Assembly: GCA_902476875.1 (NCBI GenBank)
Contig: CABSFC010000034.1
Coordinates: 1-23,549 of the forward strand
Source: an uncultured Oscillibacter sp.
GTDB lineage: Bacteria > Bacillota > Clostridia > Oscillospirales > Oscillospiraceae
DNA: 23,549 bases
Reading direction: 5' to 3'
This document shows, piece by piece, positions 1-6,234 of the stretch. The number at the start of each line of letters is the position of its first letter. Position 1 is the stretch's first letter. The notes under the pieces are model-generated. The model saw only the letters and a list, made by a program, of their open reading frames with translations, was not told the DNA's origin and searched no databases. The position numbers and the translations under genes were made by a program.

Positions 1-35
1 AGGGCGTTTTTTGCTGCCCGCTTGCACCGCGAAAA

Positions 36-112
36 AGGACAAAATGTTGATTTTGCATTTCGCCGGGTTTCCCGGCGTTTGCGCTATTTCTGCGAAATGT
101 TGATTTTGTCCT
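36..112. repeat. Paired att-like palindromic repeats flanking a GC hairpin
   Basis: Two copies of AAATGTTGATTTTG lie in direct orientation at 42-55 and 95-108. Each forms AAAT-GTTG-ATTT, two short inverted arms around a 4-nt spacer. The outer flanks are inverted: AGGACAAAAT (36-45) and ATTTTGTCCT (103-112). Between the copies sits a perfect 7-bp GC hairpin, CGCCGGG-TTT-CCCGGCG (61-77), and CATTTCGC (56-63) can instead pair with GCGAAATG (92-99). The right copy overlaps the stop codon of the neighbouring tyrosine recombinase. Inverted arms round a short spacer are the usual plan of tyrosine-recombinase core sites, so a recombination site is inferred. Alternatively the hairpins could simply end the recombinase transcript, because minus-strand T-rich stretches follow them. 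Confidence 0.5.
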
Positions 113-956
113 ATGAAATAAGGCCCAGCCGCTCAAGCTGTCTCGTATACTCGGCGCCGGTGGTCACAAGGTAGATGCGTGTGGTCTCGATGCTGGAGTG
201 GCCCAGCACGTCGGCCAGCCGCGCGATATCTTTGCAGGACCGGTAGAACGTCCGGGCGAACAGGTGCCGCAGGTTGTGGGGAAACACCTTCGTCGGTTCT
301 ATCCCCGTGTATTTGCAGAGCCATTTCATCTCCGCCCAGATCTGCCTGCGGGACAGGCTGTTTCCGCTTCCTGTGAGAAAGACCTCACCGGAGGCGATCT
401 TCTTTTTCCGGGCGTATTTCAGCAGTTTCCGACACAGCTTGCCGGGCAGAAGGATGGTGCGGATCTTTCCTTTCAGGGCGATCTCCGCCCTGCCCTGCTG
501 GGCGGCCCTTACGGTGATATACCGCACCTCGCTGACCCGGATGCCGGTGGCGCAGATCGCCTCCATCAGCAGCGCCAGACGCTCCCTGCCCAAGCCGTGG
601 GCGGCATCCAGCAAGCGCTCATACTCCGCCCGGGTCAGCTCCCGGGAGGAATCCCGGAACATCCGGCGCTGGATCCTGAGAAACCTCACCCGGCAGTCCT
701 CCCATCCGGCAAAGCGGCACAGCGCGTTCACCGCCGCCAGCATGGAGTTGATGGTAACAGGGGCATAGCCCCGGGCCAGCAGATGCTCCCGCCACCCCGT
801 CCCCGTCTCCCTGGTCACTTCCCGGCTTTCCAGCCACAGGGCAAAGGCCCGCACATCCCGCAGGTATTTTTCAATGGTCCCGGTGGCCCGCTCCTCCGTC
901 CGCAGGTACTGTTCAAATGCCGCGATCCGCTCTGCCGTCAATCTGCGCTCCATCAT
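111..956 (-). CDS. Tyrosine-type site-specific recombinase
   Basis: This 281-residue protein has the usual two-part build: an N-terminal core-binding SAM-like domain (about residues 8-88) and a C-terminal catalytic domain (about 105-275). The catalytic set is complete: Arg140 (TGIRVSEV), Lys162/164 (LKGK), His227 and Arg230 (HNLRH), His253 (LGHSS) and the nucleophile Tyr262 (TRIYL). It should therefore be able to cut and rejoin DNA through a 3'-phosphotyrosine. It is the size of XerC/D-like and phase-variation recombinases and has no arm-binding extension. The start is supported by AGGAGG at 965-970, 8 nt upstream; a second ATG follows directly. No excisionase or mobile cargo is visible, but the gene lies near the window edge. 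Its 3' end runs into paired att-like repeats that could be its substrate. Confidence 0.9.
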   Translation of the reverse strand: MMERRLTAERIAAFEQYLRTEERATGTIEKYLRDVRAFALWLESREVTRETGTGWREHLLARGYAPVTINSMLAAVNALCRFAGWEDCRVRFLRIQRRMFRDSSRELTRAEYERLLDAAHGLGRERLALLMEAICATGIRVSEVRYITVRAAQQGRAEIALKGKIRTILLPGKLCRKLLKYARKKKIASGEVFLTGSGNSLSRRQIWAEMKWLCKYTGIEPTKVFPHNLRHLFARTFYRSCKDIARLADVLGHSSIETTRIYLVTTGAEYTRQLERLGLIS

Positions 957-1116
957 ATCGAGGTCCTCCTATGTAAATCAGTGACAGTATTGTATCCCAG
1001 GCAGAGGTCTCGATGCGAAAAAATGAAATCTCGCGTCGGTTTGCCGGACCTGTGAGCGCTTCCGGTCTGTATGTGCCTCTCGATGGGCGGCAGTCCTATC
1101 GCTGTACAAGGACAAA

Positions 1117-1146
1117 CGGGGGAGAGGCCCATAGGCCTCTCCCCCG
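1117..1146. other. Perfect 13-bp hairpin in intergenic region
   Basis: CGGGGGAGAGGCC (1117-1129) pairs perfectly with GGCCTCTCCCCCG (1134-1146) across the loop CATA. There is no T-tract on either side, so it is not a standard intrinsic terminator. It lies in the 256-bp gap (957-1212) between the recombinase and the acetyltransferase, which otherwise holds no convincing gene. It could be a leader structure, a small dispersed repeat or a protein site. Confidence 0.6.
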
Positions 1147-1177
1147 TGCAAGTTACACTGAGTGGACTTTATGCATT

Positions 1178-1208
1178 TGCGGTCCTGCCGCAAGGCCCTT
1201 TCGGGCCT
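1178..1208 (-). terminator. Weak terminator-like double hairpin after GNAT gene
   Basis: Two small hairpins sit just downstream of the acetyltransferase stop: AGGCCC-TTTC-GGGCCT (1193-1208) and TGCGG-TCCTG-CCGCA (1178-1192). The T-tract is poor, so termination is only a guess. Confidence 0.3.
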
Positions 1209-1212
1209 CGTT

Positions 1213-1701
1213 TCAGTTTAATTTCTGATACGCCAGCCGCTCCCCCTCGTCAGCGTAGACCACCGTGCCGCAGTATTGGAAGCCGCAGCGCTCCAAGGCC
1301 CGACGCATGGGGCGGTTGTCTTGATAGGTGTCTACCCGCAGGCTGGGGCACTGGGCCAGACACCAGTCCGCACAGGCGGCGATCAGGCCCTTTACCCTGC
1401 CGTTGGAGGCCACCCGGTGCAGAACGCCGTAGGGGCCGCTGTCCAGCCAGGCGCCGTCGATGTTGGCATAGGCAGGCTCCACATCCCGACCATGGAGGAA
1501 ACAGAACACCCCGGCCATCTCGCCGCCCTCCAGGACCAGGTAGCAATGCCCCGCCCGGATGTCGGCCTTGATCAGCTCCCGCTGGGGATAGCCGCCGGTC
1601 CACTGGCCGAAATTGCCGCTCTGCCGCATGAACCGCCTGCCCTGGTCGTACAGGTCCATGATCGTGTCCAGTTCTTCCATTCGCGCCACGCGGATCACCA
1701 T
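1213..1701 (-). CDS. GNAT family N-acetyltransferase
   Basis: The 162-residue protein has the length and pattern of a single GNAT domain. It begins with a strand-helix (VARMEELDTIMDLYDQG). In the middle is a core strand, YLVLEGGEMAGVFCFL. It ends with the conserved segment RVDTYQDNRPMRRALERCGF, where the asparagine and the following helix usually frame the acetyl-CoA site and the CGF turn begins the last strands. These proteins move an acetyl group from acetyl-CoA to an amine on a small molecule, peptide or protein; the acceptor cannot be read from the sequence. GGGAGG lies 8 nt before the ATG. The gene sits 76 bp downstream of the Cthe_2159-type lipoprotein gene on the same strand, with no obvious terminator between, so co-transcription is possible. 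Confidence 0.85.
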   Translation of the reverse strand: MVIRVARMEELDTIMDLYDQGRRFMRQSGNFGQWTGGYPQRELIKADIRAGHCYLVLEGGEMAGVFCFLHGRDVEPAYANIDGAWLDSGPYGVLHRVASNGRVKGLIAACADWCLAQCPSLRVDTYQDNRPMRRALERCGFQYCGTVVYADEGERLAYQKLN

Positions 1702-1777
1702 AAGCGTTGCCTCCCGCCGTTTTTCTCAGGATATTTTTCTCAGAATAGCACACCCCTGCGAAAAATGGAAGCAGTAT

Positions 1778-3376
1778 TTACGCCGCGGGGGCCACGCGGG
1801 TGAAGAAATTTCCACCGTCCGTGATGGTGAACTCCGTGGACACCTCCCCCGCTTCCTGCGCGCCGCCGTCGAATCTGCCGCCGTGGCCTTCGCCATCGGG
1901 TCGCGTCAGCTGGCCGGGCTCCACCGTCGTGCCGTCCGGCAGCGTGACGGTGCCGTCCTCGTTGCGCTGGGGCCGTTCGCCGTCCTCCGGGCGCTCCATG
2001 CCCTCCGGCGGCTCAAAATCCCCGGGCCGGTCAAAGCCCTCGGGCAGCTCTTCGCCCTCCGGTGGGGTCATGCCGTCGGGCCGGAAGCCGCCCATGCCGC
2101 CCTCGGAGGCGCTCCCCGCCAGCTGGGTCTCCCGCTGCCAGAGAGTGTAGGTCCCCTCGGGCAAATCGGGCGTGGAGATCACCAGGTATGTAAAGTCGTT
2201 GGCGGGCGTCCAGGCGCCCACGGTCTGGCCGCCGGCGTCCTTCAGCGTATAGGCGATGCCGCCCGCCTGCCGCTCCGCGAAAGCAAACACCGCGTAGTTC
2301 TGCCCGCCGTCCTCAATACGGTCGTACATATTGCCGCTGGCGATCACCGTGCCGCCGTTGATATAAATGCCGTTGTCGGCGTCGATGCCGGAATCCCCGC
2401 TGGTGGAGCAGGCCGCGGCCACCACGGAGCCGCCGTTGATGACCAGCCAGCCGTTGGAGTCGATGCCGTCGCCCTCCCCGGTCTCGCCGGTGACCTGGAT
2501 GGTCAGCGCGCCGCCGTTGATCGTGGTGACGGAGACATAGTCCTCGTTGGTGTTGATGCCGTCGTTGCCGGATTCGATGTTGATGACGCCGCTGTTGATC
2601 GTCAGGTGCAGCTCGGCGTCCAGACCCTCGTTCTCGGCGGTGATATTCAGCACGCCGGTGCCCAGCTCTCCGCCGCCCACGTTCATGGACATTTTGGAGT
2701 AAAACGCGCCGTCGTACTTGTGGAGCTTCTTGGCGTCCGCCACCTCGGTGCCGTCCTCGCTGAGCTCCACGCTGTCCGGCTTGTAGATGCGGGCCACATA
2801 GGAGCCGGAAATGTTGTTGGTGGTGCCGTCGGCGATGACCACGTTGGCCCCGGCGGCGGAGGTGTCCACGTCCCGCGTGGCGGTCTCCTGGTCGGCGGAG
2901 CCGCACTCATAGACGCGGTAGAAGATGACGGCGGGAGCCACGGTGCAGGTGATGTCCGCGCCGTTCAAAATCAGCGTCACCACCGCGTTGGGGTCCTCCT
3001 CCGCGTCGTCTCCCAGGTCCACGGCCACCTGTCCGGCGGACAGCGTGCCGCTGAGGGAGTAGGCGCCGGGCCGCGTGATGTGGACCACCGTGTGGGCGTC
3101 CGCCTCCGCCTGACTGTGTTCGTCCGCCGCCGTGCCCTCGCCGTAGGTAAAGTCCTGGCCCTCCTGGTAGTAGACGATGTCGTTGGCCGTGTAGACGGCG
3201 GCGGTCTCGTCCGTGGAAACCGCCTTTCCATCTACCGTGATGCCGCTGTCGGACAGACTGATCTCCGTCACGCCGTCCCCCTCCGTCCCTCCGGTCTCCG
3301 CCGCCGCGCAGCCGGACAGCGCCAGGGCCGAGAGGGCCGTTGTCAGTGCGAGAAAACGTGAAATACTTCGTTTCAT
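1778..3376 (-). CDS. Secreted carbohydrate-binding lipoprotein (Cthe_2159 family)
   Basis: The start is the ATG at 3376, which has AAGGAAGG 7 nt upstream; the frame is open further upstream but without a signal. The resulting 532-residue protein opens with MKRSISRF, a hydrophobic stretch and the lipobox LALSGC, so it should be lipid-anchored on the outer membrane face. The body (about residues 80-390) is rich in repeated strand-turn units such as LTINSGVINIESGNDGINTN, TINGGALTIQVTGE and GIYINGGTVIASGN. This is the parallel beta-helix pattern of the calcium-dependent, acidic-sugar-binding Cthe_2159 (DUF4353-type) family. The last 110 residues are Pro/Glu/Gly-rich (TPPEGEELPEGF, FEPPEGMERPED), resembling an extended acidic linker, then a short conserved end. 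It probably binds acidic polysaccharide; no hydrolase residues are claimed. Direct repeats upstream suggest response-regulator control. Confidence 0.8.
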   Translation of the reverse strand: MKRSISRFLALTTALSALALSGCAAAETGGTEGDGVTEISLSDSGITVDGKAVSTDETAAVYTANDIVYYQEGQDFTYGEGTAADEHSQAEADAHTVVHITRPGAYSLSGTLSAGQVAVDLGDDAEEDPNAVVTLILNGADITCTVAPAVIFYRVYECGSADQETATRDVDTSAAGANVVIADGTTNNISGSYVARIYKPDSVELSEDGTEVADAKKLHKYDGAFYSKMSMNVGGGELGTGVLNITAENEGLDAELHLTINSGVINIESGNDGINTNEDYVSVTTINGGALTIQVTGETGEGDGIDSNGWLVINGGSVVAAACSTSGDSGIDADNGIYINGGTVIASGNMYDRIEDGGQNYAVFAFAERQAGGIAYTLKDAGGQTVGAWTPANDFTYLVISTPDLPEGTYTLWQRETQLAGSASEGGMGGFRPDGMTPPEGEELPEGFDRPGDFEPPEGMERPEDGERPQRNEDGTVTLPDGTTVEPGQLTRPDGEGHGGRFDGGAQEAGEVSTEFTITDGGNFFTRVAPAA

Positions 3377-3420
3377 AGGCAACCTTCCTTTTTGATTGAT
3401 GGAGCCAGCATACAGAAGCA

Positions 3421-3439
3421 TCCTGAAAACTTCCTGAAA
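3421..3439 (-). promoter_or_regulatory. 11-bp-spaced direct repeat upstream of lipoprotein gene
   Basis: On the minus strand TTTCAGGA occurs twice, exactly 11 bp apart (plus-strand 3421-3428 and 3432-3439). It lies about 45-65 bp before the lipoprotein start and just upstream of a possible -10 (TATGCT). Two half-sites on the same helix face over a -35 region are the usual layout of OmpR-type response-regulator sites. No matching regulator is present nearby. Confidence 0.4.
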
Positions 3440-3465
3440 GATCTGTAAATTTTCCTCCCAATGCC

Positions 3466-3492
3466 AAAAGGCCGCCCCCAAAAGGGGCGGCC
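3466..3492 (-). terminator. Intrinsic terminator of MATE / cytidylate-kinase-like operon
   Basis: GGCCGCCCC (3470-3478) pairs with GGGGCGGCC (3484-3492) around a 5-nt loop. On the minus strand the stem is followed by TTTT. It lies 10 nt past the stop of the kinase-like gene. Confidence 0.85.
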
Positions 3493-3502
3493 CTTCAAAC
3501 GG

Positions 3503-4087
3503 TCAATACAGGTCCGTCAGGATGGAGATGCACCGGTCGATGCCCAGCGCGCCGCTGTCCAGAGCGACGTGGTAGTGCCGCGCGTCTCCCCAGGTCATGT
3601 CGGTGTAGAGCTGGTAGTAGGCGGCCCGGCGCTTGTCCTTGTCCCGCAGGCGCTTTTCCGGCGTCTCCTCCCGCTCGCCGTAGACCTGGACGATACGCTC
3701 CGCCCGCTTGTCCATATCCGCGTGGATAAAGGCGGTCAGGCAGTCGGCCTCCTCCCGCAGGATGTAGTCCGCGCAGCGGCCCACGATGACGCAGGGGCCC
3801 TTTTCCGCCAGCTCCAGAATGACCTTCCGCTGGATCAGCCACAGCTGGTCCTGGCTGGTCAGGCCGTTGGAGACGCGGCCCGCCAGAGCGTTGGACAGCC
3901 ATCCGGCGCGGACGGCGTACTCGCCCTGCTCCTTGATATACGCCGCGGTAAAGCCGCTCTGCTCGGCGATCTTTTCGATGAGCTCCTGGTCGTAGCAGGG
4001 GATGTTCAGCTTCTGGGCCGCCAGCTTGCCGACGGTCCGTCCGCCGCTGCCGAATTCACGGCTGATGGTGAGAATTCTGTGTTTCAT
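3503..4087 (-). CDS. Cytidylate kinase-like family protein
   Basis: This 194-residue protein begins with ILTISREFGSGGRTVGKLAA, the modified P-loop start of the cytidylate-kinase-like family (PF13189 type). Further on are the segments CYDQELIEKIAEQSG, GPCVIVGRCADYIL (strand before a helix) and RIVQVYGEREETPEKRLRDKDKRRAAYY, whose arginines form the lid in nucleotide kinases. It is shorter and clearly different from housekeeping Cmk, and the phosphate acceptor of this subfamily is not established. Its ATG overlaps the MATE exporter stop by 4 nt (ATGA), with GGGGGG 6 nt upstream inside the MATE gene. Translation should be coupled and the products made in proportion. An intrinsic terminator follows directly. 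Confidence 0.85.
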   Translation of the reverse strand: MKHRILTISREFGSGGRTVGKLAAQKLNIPCYDQELIEKIAEQSGFTAAYIKEQGEYAVRAGWLSNALAGRVSNGLTSQDQLWLIQRKVILELAEKGPCVIVGRCADYILREEADCLTAFIHADMDKRAERIVQVYGEREETPEKRLRDKDKRRAAYYQLYTDMTWGDARHYHVALDSGALGIDRCISILTDLY

Positions 4088-5502
4088 TTCGCACCCCCCT
4101 GTTCCGGACCGGCGCTCAGCTCCCGGTAGGTCATGCGGATGACAATGACCGCAATGATAAAGGTCAGCACGTCCGACACCGGGAAGGAGTACAGCAGGCC
4201 GTCCAGGCCGAAGAACATGGGCAGCAGGATGGGGAAGCCGGTGCCGAACACCACCTCGCGCATCATGGAGATGACCGTGGAGGCCACCGCCTTGCCCAGG
4301 GACTGCAGATAGATGAAGGTGCCCTTATTGACGGTCGCCAGAATCATCATGCACAGGTAGATGCGGAAGCTCTTCACCGCGAATTCCGTGTAGTACACGC
4401 TCTCCTTCTTCGCGCCGAAGATGCCGATCAGCTGCTCGGGGAACACCTCCACGATCACCAGCGCCACCGCGCCCACCAGGGCCTCCACGATCAGCAGGCG
4501 GGTGAACAGGTCCTTGGCCCGGTCCTTCCGTCCGGCGCCGATGTTGTAGCCCACGACGGGGATGCAGCCGGCGGCGGTGCCCACGGCGATGGAGATGACG
4601 ATCTGGAAGAACTTCATGACGATGCCCAGCACCGCCAGAGGGATCTGGGCGTACTCCACCTGCCCGAAGATGGGGTCCCTGGCGCCATACTTCGTGCACA
4701 TGTTCTGCACGGCGGCCATGGAGACCACCAGGGAGATCTGGGACAGGAAGCTGCACGCGCCCAGGGGAATGAACTTGCGGATGGCCTTCCAGCTGGGACG
4801 GAAGCTGCTCTTTTGCAGCTTGACGGCCTTCATGTGGCAGAGGTACCAGACGGACAGCAGCGCCGTCAGGACCTGGCCCAGCACGGTGGCCACGGCCGCG
4901 CCCATCATTCCCCAGTGGCAGATGAAGATGAAGATGGGGTCCAGAATGATGTTGACCACGGCGCCGCCCAGGGTGGCGGCCATGGCGAACTTGGGACTTC
5001 CGTCGGACCGGATGATGGGGTTCATGGCCTGTCCGAACATATAGAACGGGATGCCCAGGGTGATATAGAAGAAATACTCCTGGGCCTGGACAAAGGTCTC
5101 CTCATTGACCCGGCCGCCGAAAGCCGTCAGGATGCCCTCCTGGCACGCCAGATAAAACAGCGTCACGATCAGGCTGGCAACAACGCACAGCCCCACAGCG
5201 CTGCCGATGCTCTTGTGGGCGCTCTCCTGGTTCCGGGCGCCCAGGCAGATGCTGACGTAGGCGCAGCAGCCGTCGCCGATCATCACGGCGATGGCCAGGG
5301 CCACCACGGTCAGCGGGAACACCACCGTGTTGGCGGCGTTGCCGTAGGAGCCCAGGTAGCTGGCGTTGGCGATGAAGATCTGGTCCACGATGTTGTAAAG
5401 CGCTGCCACCAGCAGCGAAATGATGCAGGGAATGGAGTATTTCCGCATCAGCGTCCCCAGTTTTTCCTGTTCCAGGAACGCGTTGGCATTGGATTCGTTC
5501 AT
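4084..5502 (-). CDS. MATE family multidrug/cation exporter
   Basis: The 472-residue integral membrane protein has about twelve hydrophobic segments in two similar halves, the normal length and fold of MATE antiporters. Family landmarks are visible near the start (LMRKYSIPCIISLLVAALYN, then IVDQIFIAN). The first-half loop reads GIPFYMFGQAMNPIIRSDGS, with the RSDGSPK motif, and the second half carries PVVGYNIGAGRKDRAKDLF. MATE proteins export cationic drugs, dyes or metabolites in exchange for Na+ or H+; the substrate here is unknown. GGGAGG precedes the ATG by 10 nt. It heads a two-gene operon with the cytidylate-kinase-like gene. The intergenic region upstream contains repeats and a palindrome that may control it. 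Confidence 0.92.
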   Translation of the reverse strand: MNESNANAFLEQEKLGTLMRKYSIPCIISLLVAALYNIVDQIFIANASYLGSYGNAANTVVFPLTVVALAIAVMIGDGCCAYVSICLGARNQESAHKSIGSAVGLCVVASLIVTLFYLACQEGILTAFGGRVNEETFVQAQEYFFYITLGIPFYMFGQAMNPIIRSDGSPKFAMAATLGGAVVNIILDPIFIFICHWGMMGAAVATVLGQVLTALLSVWYLCHMKAVKLQKSSFRPSWKAIRKFIPLGACSFLSQISLVVSMAAVQNMCTKYGARDPIFGQVEYAQIPLAVLGIVMKFFQIVISIAVGTAAGCIPVVGYNIGAGRKDRAKDLFTRLLIVEALVGAVALVIVEVFPEQLIGIFGAKKESVYYTEFAVKSFRIYLCMMILATVNKGTFIYLQSLGKAVASTVISMMREVVFGTGFPILLPMFFGLDGLLYSFPVSDVLTFIIAVIVIRMTYRELSAGPEQGGAK

Positions 5503-5557
5503 TTGGAATGATCCTCCCTTTCTTTACAAAAAAATATAAGCATGTAGTCAGAAAGCT

Positions 5558-5659
5558 GGATTTACGCCACTGGCCACACACTCATATCCCGTTTTTTGAA
5601 AAAACGGCAAAAAAAGAAAACGCATGGCCTGCAACCGGATTTACGCAGTTACGCCACAC
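5558..5659. repeat. Duplicated motif and palindrome upstream of MATE gene
   Basis: GGATTTACGC followed after 5-6 nt by GCCACAC occurs twice in the same orientation, at 5558-5579 and 5637-5659, 79 bp apart. Between the copies is a perfect palindrome, CCGTTTTTT-G-AAAAAACGG (5589-5607). All lie in the 287-bp gap between the divergent MATE and thioesterase genes. They could be paired regulator sites or the remains of a small duplication. The palindrome could also act as a weak terminator. Confidence 0.45.
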
Positions 5660-5732
5660 GCTGTATCTTGAGTATATCCCTTTCCACAAAAATCCGCAAC
5701 GGCAGTTTTGCACAAATCGCCGCCGGTGGAAA

Positions 5733-5761
5733 TTGACCTTTTCAAGTGAAAAGCGTACAAT
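5733..5761 (+). promoter_or_regulatory. Sigma-A promoter with embedded operator palindrome
   Basis: TTGACC (5733-5738) and TACAAT (5756-5761) are separated by exactly 17 bp and lie 28 bp before the thioesterase ATG. The spacer is almost filled by the inverted repeat CTTTTCA-AG-TGAAAAG (5738-5753). A repressor bound there would block RNA polymerase. Confidence 0.75.
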
Positions 5762-5789
5762 ATACCCAGAAGACAAAGGAGATGGTTTT

Positions 5790-6200
5790 ATGGACTTCCA
5801 GAAAATAGCAGACTACCGCAACACCCATAACCCCTACGCTCAGCGGCTGGGCATCCTTGTGGAGGAGCTTGGCGCAGGCCGCGCCCGCGTCACCAAAACT
5901 GTTACGGCGGAGGACCTGAACTCGCTGGGGCGGGCCCACGGCGGGATCTACTTCTCCGTAGCCGACATCGCCTGCGGCTCCGCCATGGCTACCCACGGCT
6001 ACGTGGCCGTAACGGTGAACGCCAGCTACAATTTCTTTCGCAGCGCCAATGTGGGCGACAAGCTGACCGCCGAGGCAACAGAGGTGAAGAGCGGAAAGAC
6101 CATCTGTGTGTACGACGTACGCATCACCGACCAGAACGGCGCCCTGCTGGGCACCGGGTCGTTCACATTCTACCGGTCTGAGCAGAAGCTGGACATATGA
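5790..6200 (+). CDS. PaaI-type hotdog-fold thioesterase
   Basis: The 136-residue protein is the length of a single hotdog domain. It carries the PaaI-type active-site stretch LNSLGRAHGGIYFSVADIAC (Asn/His-Gly-Gly followed by an acidic residue on the long helix), then VTVNASYNFFRSANVGDKLT and the strand pattern ending in GTGSFTFYR. Such enzymes hydrolyse acyl-CoA thioesters, often aromatic or medium-chain, in the cytoplasm. The start is the ATG at 5790, with AAAGGAG 8 nt upstream; the frame is open for another 94 codons upstream, but that part contains the promoter and is not coding. It is the only intact plus-strand protein gene here. It has its own promoter and shares a bidirectional terminator with glnS. 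Its substrate is unknown. Confidence 0.88.
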   Translation: MDFQKIADYRNTHNPYAQRLGILVEELGAGRARVTKTVTAEDLNSLGRAHGGIYFSVADIACGSAMATHGYVAVTVNASYNFFRSANVGDKLTAEATEVKSGKTICVYDVRITDQNGALLGTGSFTFYRSEQKLDI

Positions 6201-6230
6201 AAAACGGCGGAGCGCACCGCGCTCCGCCGT
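6201..6230. terminator. Bidirectional intrinsic terminator (thioesterase / glnS)
   Basis: ACGGCGGAGCGC (6204-6215) pairs perfectly with GCGCTCCGCCGT (6219-6230) over a 3-nt loop. It lies between convergent stop codons. On the minus strand the stem runs into TTTT (for glnS). On the plus strand the tail CCTCTTATTT is weaker. Confidence 0.85.
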
Positions 6231-6234
6231 CCTC

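Noticed and set aside
36..112. Integron attC site
   Set aside because: The repeats do not fit the GTTRRRY/RYYYAAC ends, and the recombinase lacks the integron-specific insertion as far as I can see.
978..1193. 71-codon minus-strand frame in the gap after the GNAT gene
   Set aside because: It spans the perfect hairpin, has no ribosome site and resembles no protein.
1613..3361. A 582-codon plus-strand open frame opposite the lipoprotein gene
   Set aside because: It is antisense to a protein with a clear lipobox and beta-helix repeats; its composition is an artefact of the opposite strand.
5508..5789. 94-residue N-terminal extension of the thioesterase
   Set aside because: The stretch contains the promoter and operator of the gene, and a good ribosome site precedes the internal ATG at 5790.
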